Source: Sphingorhabdus sp. EL138 (GTDB taxonomy: Bacteria; Pseudomonadota; Alphaproteobacteria; Sphingomonadales; Sphingomonadaceae). Taken from it: DNA of 64,000 nucleotides. The stretch is from positions 62,001-126,000 of the forward strand of contig NZ_CAMDCK010000001.1 in assembly GCF_945890115.1 (NCBI RefSeq), read 5' to 3'. The notes beneath the pieces were generated by a model that saw only the letters and a program-made list of their open reading frames with translations, was not told the origin of the DNA and ran no database searches. Numbering within the stretch: position 1 is the first letter of the stretch; every line of letters begins with the position of its first letter. Below, in pieces: positions 17,348 to 27,026 of this stretch. A program made the position numbers and the translations under genes.

Positions 17348-17423
17348 CGTCACCCTGAACTTGTTTCAGGGTCTTAATATTAAACCGTCCAAAGTAAGAT
17401 GCTGAAACAGGTTCAGCATGACG
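17348..17423. repeat. BIME-like pair of REP palindromes
   Basis: CGTCACCCTGAACTTGTTTC...GGGTC (17348-17373) and GATGCTGAAACAGGTTCAGC...ATGACG (17398-17423) are the same REP type in opposite orientation, each with an internal short hairpin. They lie between ileS and lspA and may stabilise or terminate mRNA segments. Confidence 0.7.
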
Positions 17424-17436
17424 GGCTTTAGTCGGT

Positions 17437-17507
17437 CTTCGTGCCTTCGTGGCTTTGTGCGAGCCCTTCATGCTTTTTGGTTCGCACAAAGGCACAAAGG
17501 CACGAAG
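17437..17507. repeat. Long imperfect inverted repeat, 29-bp arms
   Basis: Left arm CTTCGTGCCTTCGTGGCTTT-GTGCGAGCC and right arm GGTTCGCACAAAGGCACAAA-GGCACGAAG are complementary with three mismatches, around a 13-nt loop. It would form a stable hairpin just past the ileS stop in the mRNA. No T-tract follows, so it resembles a dispersed palindrome rather than a simple terminator. Confidence 0.75.
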
Positions 17508-17514
17508 AAGATCA

Positions 17515-20355
17515 TTACCCACCAACAACATCCGCACACCGACCGCACAATGCACCATCGTCGACAACCTCAGGCAGATGCCGCCAGCAACGACCGCATT
17601 TGTGGTTGGTGGTGGGAGCGACAACGGCGCGTTCGCCCTGAGCTACTGACGCAACAATAAACAGTTCTGCCATAAGGGCCTCGCGACCGGCGACAATTGG
17701 AGACGGGTACACAACAGCCGCTTCAAGACTCGAGCCAATGATCTTCTCTCTCCGGAGAATTTCAATTTCCTTCAGAATCGCTTCGCGGACTCGCCGAATG
17801 GCTTCCCATTCACCCGCAAATGAAGCTCCAACAGCATCAGGTTTGTCAAAAGCGCCGAAATCTAAGGTCGGCACCGCCGGCCAATCCGAAAAATGCACGC
17901 TGTGTTCATCGGGGAAGCGCGTTTGCCACACTTCTTCGCTGGTGAAGACCAACACCGGCGCGGCATAGCGCACCAGTGCGTGGAACAAGGTGTCGAGCAC
18001 GGTGCGATACGCCATCCGCTTGTCACTGGTCGGCGCGTCGCAATAGAGGCAATCTTTGCGGATATCGAAGAAGAAGGCCGACAGGTCTTCGTTGCAAAAC
18101 TCGGTCAGCAAACGGACATAAGTATTGAAGTCAAAGTCATTGACGGCGACCTTCAACTTCGCATCCATGTCGGCGAGCAGATGGAGCATATACCGCTCCA
18201 GTTTCGGCATGTCCGCCACCGCTACCTTTTCGGCATTCGAAAACCCGTCGAGCGCGCCCAGCAGATAGCGGAAGGTGTTGCGCAATTTGCGATATTGGTC
18301 GGACACGCCAGCAAGGATTTCCTTGCCGATCCGGTGATCCTCGGTGAAGTCCACGGTCAACGCCCACAGCCGCAAGATGTCCGCGCCATTATCACGCATC
18401 AGGTCCAACGGGTTGATCGTGTTGCCCAAGGATTTGGACATTTTCATGCCCTTTTGGTCCATGGTAAAACCATGCGTCAGCACCGCGTTATAGGGCGCAC
18501 GGCCCCGCGTGCCGCAGCTTTGCAGCAGGCTTGATTGGAACCAGCCGCGATGCTGGTCGCTACCTTCCAAATAAAGATCAGCAGGCCATTGCAAATCAGG
18601 CCAGCGTCCGCTTTCGAGCACAAAGGCATGCGTGCAGCCCGAATCGAACCAGACATCCAAAATGTCCGTCACGCGCTCATAATCCGCCAAGGCATAATCG
18701 CTGCCCAGATATTCTTGCGCGCGTTCGTCGCTCCAGCCATCGACGCCGTTTTCGCGAATACCCGCGATGATGCGTGCGTTCACGCCTGCGTCGCAGAGAT
18801 ATTGGCCGGACTTGCGATCCACAAAAAGCGTGATCGGCACGCCCCATGCGCGTTGGCGCGACAGCACCCAATCGGGACGGCCTTCGACCATCGCAGTGAT
18901 GCGGTTCTGGCCCTTTTCGGGCACCCAGCGGGTTTCCGAAATCGCAGTCATCGCTTTTTCACGCAGCGTGCCATCGACGGTGGCTTTGTCCATCGGCACA
19001 AACCATTGCGGGGTGCAACGGTAAATGACCTTCGCCTTCGACCGCCAGCTATGCGGATAGCTGTGCTTGTAATCCGCCGACGCCGCGAGCAATCCACCAG
19101 CTTCGTGCAAAGCCGCGCAGATCGGGCCATCGGGCGCGTTGAACTTGGGGTTGATGACGCTGCCCTCACCGCCCAGCCAGAGCCAATCGGCGCGATATTT
19201 GCCATCGCCTTCGACCGCGAAGACCGGTTCAATGCCATTGGCCTTGCACAGGTCGAAATCATCCTCGCCATGGTCAGGCGCCATATGGACAAGCCCGGTG
19301 CCGCTGTCAGTGGTAACGAAATCGCCCGCGAGCATTGGGCGGGGCTTAGCAAAGAAACCGCCGAGTTCGTGCATTGGATGGCGGACGATGGTTCCGGCTA
19401 GTTCGGAGCCTTTGCCGGACCAGAATTGTGTTGTTATACCAAACGCTTCGCCTGTAACCAAAAATTGACCAGCTTCTGTAGATGTCGGTTCCGCTGTCTT
19501 CGGGTGAATACGCTTGTTAAATTCGCCCGCCAACGCGGATGCCACTAGGATCGAACGACCCTCATATTTAAAGGCTATGTATTCAACATCCGGCCCATAA
19601 GCGATCGCCTGATTGACCGGAATCGTCCACGGCGTCGTTGTCCAGATCACCGCATGTGCGTCAACCAACTCCGCAATCGGGCTCTCAACAATCTCAAACG
19701 CCACATCGATCTGCGTGGATGTGATGTTCTCATATTCAATCTCAGCCTCGGCCAACGCGGTCTTTTCAACCGGCGACCACATCACGGGCTTCGCGCCGCG
19801 ATAGAGCTGACCGCTTTCGGCGAACTTCAACAACTCGGCAACAATCGTCGCCTCGGCCTGAAAATCCATCGTCAGATAGGGATTGTCCCAATCGGCATTG
19901 ATGCCCAGCCGCTTTAATTGCTCGCGCTGCGTATCGACCCAATTTTGCGCATAAGCGCGGCATTCGGCACGAAACTCTTGCTGCGGCACTTCATCCTTGT
20001 TGAGCTTTTTCTTGCGATATTGCTCCTCAACCTTCCACTCGATGGGCAGGCCGTGGCAATCCCAGCCGGGCACATAAGGCGCGTCTTTGCCCAACAATGT
20101 CTGCGTGCGGACAACCATGTCTTTCAGAATATGGTTCAGCGCATGGCCAATATGCATGTCGCCATTGGCGTAAGGCGGGCCATCATGCAGGATGAACTTT
20201 TCGCGCCCACGGCGGCGATTGCGCAACTCGGCGTAGAAATCCTGCTCTTGCCAGCGTGCGAGAATGCCCGGCTCCTTCTGCGGAAGGCCAGCCTTCATAG
20301 GGAAATCTGTTTTCGGCAGGAAAACGGTGTCGCGATAGTCGATAGGATCAGTCAT
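17515..20355 (-). CDS. ileS: Isoleucyl-tRNA synthetase
   Basis: A 946-residue class Ia synthetase. The HIGH region is PPYANGDMHIGHALNHIL and the KMSKS loop is GMKMSKSLGNT. The editing CP1 domain lies between them (about residues 200-430, with WTTTPWTIPVNQAI). The C-terminal zinc knuckle is KCGRCWRHLPEV...CGRC. It charges tRNA-Ile and edits valine. Several long antisense ORFs in the track are shadows of this gene. It is followed by repeats, then lspA. Confidence 0.98.
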   Translation of the reverse strand: MTDPIDYRDTVFLPKTDFPMKAGLPQKEPGILARWQEQDFYAELRNRRRGREKFILHDGPPYANGDMHIGHALNHILKDMVVRTQTLLGKDAPYVPGWDCHGLPIEWKVEEQYRKKKLNKDEVPQQEFRAECRAYAQNWVDTQREQLKRLGINADWDNPYLTMDFQAEATIVAELLKFAESGQLYRGAKPVMWSPVEKTALAEAEIEYENITSTQIDVAFEIVESPIAELVDAHAVIWTTTPWTIPVNQAIAYGPDVEYIAFKYEGRSILVASALAGEFNKRIHPKTAEPTSTEAGQFLVTGEAFGITTQFWSGKGSELAGTIVRHPMHELGGFFAKPRPMLAGDFVTTDSGTGLVHMAPDHGEDDFDLCKANGIEPVFAVEGDGKYRADWLWLGGEGSVINPKFNAPDGPICAALHEAGGLLAASADYKHSYPHSWRSKAKVIYRCTPQWFVPMDKATVDGTLREKAMTAISETRWVPEKGQNRITAMVEGRPDWVLSRQRAWGVPITLFVDRKSGQYLCDAGVNARIIAGIRENGVDGWSDERAQEYLGSDYALADYERVTDILDVWFDSGCTHAFVLESGRWPDLQWPADLYLEGSDQHRGWFQSSLLQSCGTRGRAPYNAVLTHGFTMDQKGMKMSKSLGNTINPLDLMRDNGADILRLWALTVDFTEDHRIGKEILAGVSDQYRKLRNTFRYLLGALDGFSNAEKVAVADMPKLERYMLHLLADMDAKLKVAVNDFDFNTYVRLLTEFCNEDLSAFFFDIRKDCLYCDAPTSDKRMAYRTVLDTLFHALVRYAAPVLVFTSEEVWQTRFPDEHSVHFSDWPAVPTLDFGAFDKPDAVGASFAGEWEAIRRVREAILKEIEILRREKIIGSSLEAAVVYPSPIVAGREALMAELFIVASVAQGERAVVAPTTNHKCGRCWRHLPEVVDDGALCGRCADVVGG

Positions 20356-20417
20356 GTTAGAAGCGCCTTTAGCGTAAAGATGAGGAGAATTGAAACCTCC
20401 TTGTCACTCCACGCGTG

Positions 20418-20510
20418 TGTCATTCCCGCGAATGCGGGAATCCATGGCATGACATGTCAGCGAAAACTGCGCAGACAGACCATGGACCCCCGATCAAGTC
20501 AGGGGTGACA
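20418..20510. repeat. Two REP-like palindromes between ribF and ileS
   Basis: TGTCATTCCCGCGAATGCGG...GAATCCATG (20418-20446) and CATGGACCCCCGATCAAGTC...AGGGGTGACA (20481-20510) are each imperfect palindromes ending in the TGTCA/TGACA and CCATG signatures of sphingomonad REP sequences. They face each other, giving a BIME-like unit in the ileS leader region. Confidence 0.7.
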
Positions 20511-20599
20511 AATGGTATAACTATCAATTATCGCCATGCACGCAGAGTAAATACACCGCATCGGACTACCGCCGCAACGCCGGGCCAAGCTCTTCGATA

Positions 20600-21532
20600 T
20601 TATGCGCTCAATATCCGGCGGGCTTCGTCGCAATCCTTCGCCATTTGCTTTATCAGTGCGTCCAGACTGTCAAACTTCGCCTCCCCGCGAATGAAGGCGT
20701 GGAATTCGATTTCGATATTCTTGTCATATAAATCTTCAGCAAAGTCGAAGAAATGCGGCTCAAGCAATTCCTTGGGCGGGTCAAAGGTTGGGCGGATGCC
20801 CAGATTTGCCGCGCCGTTTAGCACGCGGCCATCGGGCAAACGGCCCTTCACCGCATAAATGCCGTAACGCGGGCGCAGATAATGGCCCATGTCGATATTG
20901 GCGGTTGGAAAGCCCAGAAGACGACCGTTTTTGTCGCCATGCTGGACGATACCTTGCACAGTAAAGGGTCGCGTCAACAAGGCGGTGGCGGTTGCGCAGT
21001 TGCCATCTTGCAATGCCGTGCGGACGCGGCTTGACGAGATGATGCCCGCGTCATCGACCACTGGGCCCATCGCCGTCGCGGAAAGCCCGTGCACGCCACC
21101 AATATCGCGCAGCACATCGATATTGCCGCCGCGCGCTTTGCCAAAGGTGAAGTCTTCGCCGGTAACGACAGCCGAAAACCCAAGCCGTTCGACAAGTAAT
21201 TTAACGATGAAATCTTCCGCGCTGGTCGCCGCCAGTTCAGCATCAAAATCAAACACCAACATGGCGTCCGCGCCCGCATTTTCGAACAAAAGCTGCCGCT
21301 GGTCCAATGTCGTCAACCGGAACCAAGGCGATTGCGGCGCGAAAAAGCGCACGGGGTGCGGATCAAATGTGGCAATGATGGCGGGACGGCCTGCTGCCTT
21401 CGCCTGCGCGATGGCCGCGCCCGCGACAGCCTGATGCCCCAGATGAAAGCCGTCGAAATTGCCCAAAGCGACCACAGCGCCGCGCAAGGCATCGGGCATG
21501 CGATCTTTGGCGGAAAGGCGGGGGATCATCAT
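20600..21532 (-). CDS. ribF: Bifunctional riboflavin kinase / FAD synthetase
   Basis: A 310-residue two-domain enzyme. The N-terminal nucleotidyltransferase (FAD synthetase) has VALGNFDGFHLGHQAVAG and GEDFTFGKARGGN. The C-terminal flavokinase has GDKNGRLLGFPTANID and NGAANLGIRPTFD. It phosphorylates riboflavin to FMN and adenylylates FMN to FAD. It lies upstream of ileS on the same strand, as in many proteobacteria. ribD and ribE are elsewhere in this window (43-45 kb). Confidence 0.97.
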   Translation of the reverse strand: MMIPRLSAKDRMPDALRGAVVALGNFDGFHLGHQAVAGAAIAQAKAAGRPAIIATFDPHPVRFFAPQSPWFRLTTLDQRQLLFENAGADAMLVFDFDAELAATSAEDFIVKLLVERLGFSAVVTGEDFTFGKARGGNIDVLRDIGGVHGLSATAMGPVVDDAGIISSSRVRTALQDGNCATATALLTRPFTVQGIVQHGDKNGRLLGFPTANIDMGHYLRPRYGIYAVKGRLPDGRVLNGAANLGIRPTFDPPKELLEPHFFDFAEDLYDKNIEIEFHAFIRGEAKFDSLDALIKQMAKDCDEARRILSA

Positions 21533-21581
21533 GTCAATATTACCCTAGCCCTGAGCCGTCAGTGCGATAGCACTGGCGAAA

Positions 21582-21619
21582 GTCGAAGGGCGGTATTGCG
21601 CAAATGGCCGCCCTTCGAC
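21582..21619. repeat. 12-bp perfect inverted repeat between dipeptidase and ribF
   Basis: GTCGAAGGGCGG and CCGCCCTTCGAC face each other over a 14-nt loop. Degenerate flanks (CCTGAGCC... and ...CTCAAGG) indicate a decayed member of the common CCTGAGC-GTCGAAGG dispersed repeat family. Confidence 0.6.
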
Positions 21620-21670
21620 GGACGCAGCCGCTGCGCGACTGCTGCTCAAGGCTGCGGTTAAGGGGGAACA

Positions 21671-22849
21671 TCATTGCGCATTCACCTTCGGCACCAAGCC
21701 AGCGCGAATAACGCGCAGCGCATTTTCGCCCATGGCGGCGCGAATTTCGGCTGCGGTAAACCCTTCGTCCAGCAACGCTTGCGTCACCTGAACCAATTGC
21801 GATGTGTCGAACCGCACGGTGGTCGCTCCATCATAATCTGAACCTAAGGCGACATGCTCTATGCCCACCAGATCGCGGACATGCTTCATTGCTTTTGCTG
21901 CCGCGCGCGGGCTGGTGTCGCACAAGGCGCCGTCCCAATACCCAATGCCAATGATGCCGCCGGTTTTGGCCACACCGCGCACTTCGTCATCGGTCAAGTT
22001 GCGGTTGACCTTACAGGTCGCCTGCACGCCGCCATGGCTGGAGACGACCGGACGTGTGGCCATCGCCAACACTTCGGCAACGCCGCTATGCGACAAATGG
22101 GCGATGTCGATGATCATGCCCTTGACTTCCATCCGCTTGACAATGTCGCGGCCAAAGGGGGTCAAGCCGCCTTTTTTCAAGCCATGCATCGAACCCGCCA
22201 GTTCATTGTCAAAGAAATGGGTCAGGCCAGCCATACGAAAACCAGCGTCATACAAACGGTCGAGATTGCTCGCCTTCCCTTCCAGATTTTGCAGACCTTC
22301 AATAGTCAGCATGGCGCCGACGGGGCGCTTCTCTTTCTGCCGCGCGGCCAGCAAAGCATCCAACTGGCCTGCGGTATCAACAGCCTTGATCGCATTATCG
22401 GACGCATCAACTGCAGCATCACGCTTTTGGGCATGATATAAGGAACGCTCGGCCAAAGAGCTCCAAGCCTTCACTGGCTGCAACTGCGCAATGGTCAATA
22501 AGGTGATGTTGTCGCTGTCGGCACCATTACCATCATAATTCTGGTTCTTTGGTGTCTTTGTCACGGACGAGAACAATTGCAGTGCGACATTGCCGTCTTG
22601 CAAACGCGGCAAATCCATATGGCCGCGCGACGCACTGTCGTTTAGGTCGCGGTTCCACATCAATGTGTCGCTGTGCAGGTCAACGATGTTGAGCGTATTG
22701 TGCAAAGCCTTGGCCTCATCGCTGACCGCGATCAGTGGCTTGCCATCGATCTGGTTCATTGACCCTTCGACATAGCCAGGTGCAAAGCCGAAAAAGCCGA
22801 CAGCCGCCACGGCAATCAACGTCGCCGGTATCCAGATTTTCTTGCGCAT
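21671..22849 (-). CDS. Membrane dipeptidase (peptidase family M19)
   Basis: A zinc dipeptidase of the renal-dipeptidase family. Metal and active-site motifs are VDLHSDTLMW (HxD), GHMDLPRL, a Glu-containing TIEGLQNLEG, IDIAHLSHSG and PVVSSHGG, and LGSDYDGA closes the barrel. The start at ATG 22849 gives a signal anchor (MRKKIWIPATLIAVAAVGFFGF), so the enzyme is probably periplasmic and inner-membrane tethered. The track's extra five residues lack support. It cleaves dipeptides, possibly including D-amino acid or beta-lactam substrates. It is 23 bp from folA on the same strand. Confidence 0.9.
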   Translation of the reverse strand: MRKKIWIPATLIAVAAVGFFGFAPGYVEGSMNQIDGKPLIAVSDEAKALHNTLNIVDLHSDTLMWNRDLNDSASRGHMDLPRLQDGNVALQLFSSVTKTPKNQNYDGNGADSDNITLLTIAQLQPVKAWSSLAERSLYHAQKRDAAVDASDNAIKAVDTAGQLDALLAARQKEKRPVGAMLTIEGLQNLEGKASNLDRLYDAGFRMAGLTHFFDNELAGSMHGLKKGGLTPFGRDIVKRMEVKGMIIDIAHLSHSGVAEVLAMATRPVVSSHGGVQATCKVNRNLTDDEVRGVAKTGGIIGIGYWDGALCDTSPRAAAKAMKHVRDLVGIEHVALGSDYDGATTVRFDTSQLVQVTQALLDEGFTAAEIRAAMGENALRVIRAGLVPKVNAQ

Positions 22850-22872
22850 AATGCCCCCTATCACCCCGACGT

Positions 22873-23370
22873 TTAGACTGCAGCCCGCCGCAACAATGTT
22901 ACAAAATCATACGCAGGAGCGCCGCCTTGCGCGGCATGGCTCTCCCGCGCCATTTCTTGCCAGACCGACATGTCAAACGCCGCAACGGTCGCGTCACCAT
23001 CGGGGCTGGCCGCGATTTCGGTAAGCTCAACGCGGTCGGCCAGCGGCAGGAACAGGTTGTAGATTTCGGCGCCACCGATGACGCAGACATGTGGTCCATT
23101 GGCGCGCTTCAATGCCTCCTCGACCGAGTGCACAACTTCGGCGCCCTCTTCTTCCCAATCTTGGTCGCGAGTCAGCACGATATGGCGGCGGCCCTCCAAC
23201 AGCCCCGGCAGGCTGTCAAAGGTCTTGCGTCCCATAATCATGGGACGCCCCTTGGTCACTTGCTTAAAATGCCGCAGGTCGGCCGGGATATGCCATGGCA
23301 TGCCGCCATCCTTCCCGATTGTTCCATTACAGGCGCGGGCGAGGACAAGAACGATTTCGGGATGATTCAT
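22873..23370 (-). CDS. folA: Dihydrofolate reductase
   Basis: A 165-residue chromosomal DHFR: VLARACNGTIGKDGGMPWHIPADLRHFK contains the substrate pocket (MPWHIPADL, with Asp), TKGRPMIMGRKTFDSLP the NADPH-binding segment, and VCVIGGAEIYNLFLP the second cofactor loop. It reduces dihydrofolate to tetrahydrofolate for thymidylate and purine synthesis. It lies just downstream of purK on the minus strand, so purE-purK-folA may be one unit. No thyA is visible. Confidence 0.96.
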   Translation of the reverse strand: MNHPEIVLVLARACNGTIGKDGGMPWHIPADLRHFKQVTKGRPMIMGRKTFDSLPGLLEGRRHIVLTRDQDWEEEGAEVVHSVEEALKRANGPHVCVIGGAEIYNLFLPLADRVELTEIAASPDGDATVAAFDMSVWQEMARESHAAQGGAPAYDFVTLLRRAAV

Positions 23371-23393
23371 GCGCCCGTCTTGCCGACTTTTTC

Positions 23394-24464
23394 TTACCTA
23401 TACAAGCGGGTGACATGGCCTATTTTTCGGCCCGGTCGCGCTTCGGCCTTGCCATATAGATGCAGATGCGCCGCAGGGTCAGCCAAAATTTGTTCAAAGC
23501 GATCGCCATCGCTGCCAATAAGATTTTCCATTTCCACGCGTTGCGCCACTGTTTCGGTGGATCCAAGCGGTAGTCCGCAAATGGCGCGAATATGGTTTTC
23601 AAACTGGCTCGTGACTGCGCCCTCAATGGTCCAATGTCCGCTATTGTGCACGCGGGGCGCGATTTCGTTGAACAACGGGCCTTGTCCGCTGGCGAAGAAT
23701 TCAGCGGTAAAGACGCCGACATAATCCAGCGCCGATGCGACCGCGGCGGCCATATCCCGCGCCGCTTGTTGTTGGCTTTCGACCAATGGTCCGGACGGCA
23801 GTGTCGATTTTGCGAGGATACCGCCGATATGCAAATTTTGCGAACTGTCCCAAAAACGGATTTCACCGTCTTGACCGCGGACCAATATCACCGAGAATTC
23901 TGCATCAAACGACACCATGGCTTCGGCGATGAGCGGCTGTTCGCCTGTGCGTTCCCACGCACCTGCTACGTCCCCATCGTCGGTGATCCGCGACTGGCCT
24001 TTGCCGTCATAGCCCATGCGGATTGTTTTGAGGACGCAAGGGATGCCAACGGCCGCAATTGCAGCCGCCAGGCCGCTTTCGTCCTGCGCAACCGCAAACT
24101 CCGCCGTTTTTCCGCCAAGGGCGCGGACAAACTGCTTTTCGACAGCGCGGTCCTGCGCCACTTCAAGCGCCTTAAGCGGCGGGTATACCGAAACAAGCCC
24201 AGTGATCGATTCCAGCGGCGTCACGGGCACATTTTCAAATTCAAAAGTCACCACGTCACAGGCCATTGCAAATGCCTTCAGCGCCGCCAGATCATCATAT
24301 TCCGCGACCGTATAAGCGGCAGCGACATCGCTGGCGACATTGTCCCCCGGCGGCGCGTAAATATGGCAACGATAGCCCAATTGCGCAGCCGCAGTCGCCA
24401 GCATGCGGCCAAGCTGACCACCGCCCAATATGCCAATCGTCGATCCCGGGGGTAACGCCGCCAT
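23394..24464 (-). CDS. purK: N5-carboxyaminoimidazole ribonucleotide synthase
   Basis: A 356-residue ATP-grasp enzyme. The N-terminal AIR-binding segment is TIGILGGGQLGRMLATAAAQLGY, ATP-grasp motifs include VLKTIRMGYDGKGQ, and FFASGQGPLFNEIAPRVHNSGHWT is the PurK signature. It makes N5-CAIR from AIR, ATP and bicarbonate. It begins 9 bp after purE, so the pair is an operon. The C-terminus is compact (LYGKAEARPGRKIGHV). Confidence 0.97.
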   Translation of the reverse strand: MAALPPGSTIGILGGGQLGRMLATAAAQLGYRCHIYAPPGDNVASDVAAAYTVAEYDDLAALKAFAMACDVVTFEFENVPVTPLESITGLVSVYPPLKALEVAQDRAVEKQFVRALGGKTAEFAVAQDESGLAAAIAAVGIPCVLKTIRMGYDGKGQSRITDDGDVAGAWERTGEQPLIAEAMVSFDAEFSVILVRGQDGEIRFWDSSQNLHIGGILAKSTLPSGPLVESQQQAARDMAAAVASALDYVGVFTAEFFASGQGPLFNEIAPRVHNSGHWTIEGAVTSQFENHIRAICGLPLGSTETVAQRVEMENLIGSDGDRFEQILADPAAHLHLYGKAEARPGRKIGHVTRLYR

Positions 24465-24473
24465 AAATGAACC

Positions 24474-24962
24474 TTATTCAGGCGTTTCGGCGACCGAAGC
24501 CGTCTGTGCCGCGCGCCAAGCGTCCAACCGCTCGGCCAGTGCGGCATCTTCATTCGCCAACATGGCCGCCGCCAAAAGCGCGGCGTTTGTTGCGCCCGCT
24601 TTGCCGATGGCCAATGTGCCAACCGGAATGCCAGCGGGCATTTGCACGATGGACAAAAGGCTATCCATGCCATCCAGCGCCTTCGACTGCACGGGTACGC
24701 CCAGCACCGGCAGGCGCGTCATGGATGCTGCCATACCCGGCAGATGCGCCGCGCCCCCTGCGCCCGCGATAATGCATTTCAGACCGCGGCTAACGGCAGT
24801 TTTGGCATATTCATAAAGACGTTCGGGCGTGCGATGCGCAGACACCACTTTGCATTCATGGGGAATGTGCAGCGCAGCAAGCGTCGCTGAGGCTTCGCGC
24901 ATCGTTTCCCAGTCCGAACGGCTTCCCATGATGATGCCAATGATCGGCGCTGCGTCGGTCAT
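24474..24962 (-). CDS. purE: N5-carboxyaminoimidazole ribonucleotide mutase
   Basis: A 162-residue class I PurE. The N-terminal [13 protein letters not shown] holds the Ser-Asp substrate site, and [27 protein letters not shown] and [15 protein letters not shown] are the conserved blocks, the last being class I specific. It converts N5-CAIR to CAIR and is the partner of PurK encoded immediately downstream. A 111-bp gap separates it from gpmA. Confidence 0.98.
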   Translation of the reverse strand: MTDAAPIIGIIMGSRSDWETMREASATLAALHIPHECKVVSAHRTPERLYEYAKTAVSRGLKCIIAGAGGAAHLPGMAASMTRLPVLGVPVQSKALDGMDSLLSIVQMPAGIPVGTLAIGKAGATNAALLAAAMLANEDAALAERLDAWRAAQTASVAETPE

Positions 24963-25073
24963 ATGTCACTCCCCTGACAAGTTCGTTGGCAATGGCCTTA
25001 GCCTTGTGGTGCAAAAGGCGCAATCCAGCAACGAAGCGTTAACCGTCAACCCGCTTATACGCGCAGCGGCATG

Positions 25074-25760
25074 TTATGACCGTTCGGACAGATAGTAATA
25101 TTCACCGTTCAGATGGTCGTCCAATTCATACACGATTGGCTGCCCCGTCGGGATTTCCAAGCCGTTAATGTCCGCATCGGAAATACCCGACAAATGCTTG
25201 ACGAGCGCGCGCAGGCTATTGCCATGCGCCGAAATCAATACGGTTTTTCCAGCCTGTAACTCCGGCACTATCGCGCTATCCCAATAAGGCAGCACACGGT
25301 TAATGGTGTCTTTAAGGCTTTCAGACGCCGGAATATTGATACCGGCATAACGCGGGTCATTGGACAGGTCATATGGCGACCCTACCGCAAGCGGCGGCGG
25401 CGGAATGTCGAAGCTGCGGCGCCAGATCTTCACCTGATCCTGGCCATGCTTGGCCGCTGTCTCTGCTTTATCCAGGCCCGTTAGCCCGCCATAATGCCGT
25501 TCGTTCAATTGCCAATTTTTGGTTACCGGAACCCATAAACGCCCCATCGCCTCCAACGCCAGATTAAGCGTCTTGATTGCCCGTGTCTGCACGCTGGTAA
25601 AGGCAGTGTCGGGCGCGATGCCCTTTTCCTTCATCAACGCGCCTGCCGCCCAAGCCTCCGCCGCACCCTTTTCGGTGACATCCACATCCCACCAGCCGGT
25701 AAAACGGTTTTCAAGGTTCCATTGCGATTGGCCGTGACGGATGAGGATAAGTTTTGGCAT
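25074..25760 (-). CDS. gpmA: 2,3-bisphosphoglycerate-dependent phosphoglycerate mutase
   Basis: A 228-residue glycolytic mutase of the histidine phosphatase superfamily. The catalytic RHG motif is [20 protein letters not shown], the Glu region is [16 protein letters not shown], and the second His lies in [16 protein letters not shown]. It interconverts 3- and 2-phosphoglycerate in the cytoplasm. It stands alone between purE and an M14 peptidase gene, all on the minus strand. Confidence 0.97.
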   Translation of the reverse strand: MPKLILIRHGQSQWNLENRFTGWWDVDVTEKGAAEAWAAGALMKEKGIAPDTAFTSVQTRAIKTLNLALEAMGRLWVPVTKNWQLNERHYGGLTGLDKAETAAKHGQDQVKIWRRSFDIPPPPLAVGSPYDLSNDPRYAGINIPASESLKDTINRVLPYWDSAIVPELQAGKTVLISAHGNSLRALVKHLSGISDADINGLEIPTGQPIVYELDDHLNGEYYYLSERS

Positions 25761-25869
25761 ATATGATTTCCTAAATTATTTGGTCGGGCCCTAACGCAAA
25801 TTGGTCACATCGCCAAGGTCATGAAACGACTGAAGGGGCTTTTGCGCGCGACCGAGCACACAGCTATAT

Positions 25870-27006
25870 CTACACCATCTCCGCCAAGGTCGCGAGGCAT
25901 TCGCGGGCCAATAAACGGCAGCGTTCGGGGGACCAGCCTTGGTCGGGGTCGTTGCCATGGACGGTGTCCTTGTAGGGCATTTCCAACGTCATGGAGACGC
26001 ATTGATGCGAAGGGCCAAAGCGTTCGGCCAGTTGGTTGGTGGACATGGAAAGATTGGCCCTGCCAGGACCAGCTTTGGTATAACCCAGCTCTGTCTGAAA
26101 ATCGGGGGTGCGCGCCGACAGGCGGTTGATAAAAGCATTATAGCGATCACCCTGATCATCGGTCCATGACGGAATGCCTTCAAACCCAGCCATAAATGCT
26201 GCGGGAATGGCTTCATCGCCATGAATGTCCATCGCCCAATGCACGCCTGATTCATCCATCGCGTTACGGATAGCCAACACTTCGGGGCTGCGCTCTGCCG
26301 ACGGTTCGGCCCATTCGCGGTTCAGGTTTACGCCCAGATAATTGGTGCGCAAATGCCCACGGCAGCTTCCATCCGGATTGCAATTGGGCACAATGTGGAA
26401 GCGGCATTTATCGAGCAGTCGCCGGGTATGCGGGTCGCTGAGGTCCGTCAGCATATCAATGGCGCCTTCGATCCAATATTCGGCCTGCGTCTCGCCGGGA
26501 TGCTGCCGCGCATAGAGCCAGACCTGCGTATCGCCATGGCCCATTTCGAGGCAATCAATCGGCTGGCCTTCGATGCTATGGCCAAGGCAGCGATAGGTCA
26601 CGCCTTCCAGCGATGCCGTCTCGGCAATCAGATCATGGTGCCGTTCCATGCTATAAGGGGCGAAATAAGCAAAGCATGCAAGGTCGCTTGCGGGGGTGTA
26701 ACGGATGGTCAATGTGCCGCCATCTTTTGCCTTGTCATAGGTCGTATCGGCGCGTCCCCAATAATCGCGGTCTTCAGAGACGCAAGCCCGGTAATCGGGC
26801 CAGCCACCGGGATAGGCGCTGCTTTCCAGTCCGGTAATCCGCAATTCCAGTTCTTCGCCTGCGGTACACGCCACGCGGAAGTGAAACCATTGGGCGAATT
26901 CCGAATCCTTGTCCTTGCGGATGCCCAGCGTCGCAACATTGCCATCAATGGCATGAACGATGATGTTACCGCTGTCGAAGGCAGCATTGATATCGGTGAT
27001 CGGCAT
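25870..27006 (-). CDS. M14-type cytosolic carboxypeptidase (CCP-like)
   Basis: A 378-residue zinc carboxypeptidase. An N-terminal beta-sandwich (about residues 1-125, ending [14 protein letters not shown]) is typical of the cytosolic carboxypeptidase group, followed by the M14 domain. The zinc ligands are in [13 protein letters not shown] (HxxE) and the third His in AMDIHGDEA. Substrate-binding NLNREW and a catalytic Glu in [10 protein letters not shown] are present. No signal peptide is present. Eukaryotic relatives trim polyglutamate; the bacterial substrate is unknown. REP palindromes follow upstream of its start. Confidence 0.9.
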   Translation of the reverse strand: MPITDINAAFDSGNIIVHAIDGNVATLGIRKDKDSEFAQWFHFRVACTAGEELELRITGLESSAYPGGWPDYRACVSEDRDYWGRADTTYDKAKDGGTLTIRYTPASDLACFAYFAPYSMERHHDLIAETASLEGVTYRCLGHSIEGQPIDCLEMGHGDTQVWLYARQHPGETQAEYWIEGAIDMLTDLSDPHTRRLLDKCRFHIVPNCNPDGSCRGHLRTNYLGVNLNREWAEPSAERSPEVLAIRNAMDESGVHWAMDIHGDEAIPAAFMAGFEGIPSWTDDQGDRYNAFINRLSARTPDFQTELGYTKAGPGRANLSMSTNQLAERFGPSHQCVSMTLEMPYKDTVHGNDPDQGWSPERCRLLARECLATLAEMV

Positions 27007-27026
27007 AAAATCTTACTTCCCCACTA

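Noticed and set aside
17348-17507. Repeat cluster between ileS and lspA as a CRISPR array
   Set aside because: The elements are palindromes of two different families without regular spacers or cas genes.
18535-19401. 288-aa plus-strand ORF inside ileS
   Set aside because: It is antisense to the fully conserved ileS frame, has no ribosome site and no recognisable protein pattern; it arises from the GC-skewed codon use of ileS.
23592-24455. 287-aa plus-strand ORF across purK
   Set aside because: Antisense shadow of purK with Arg/Ala-rich composition and no start signal.
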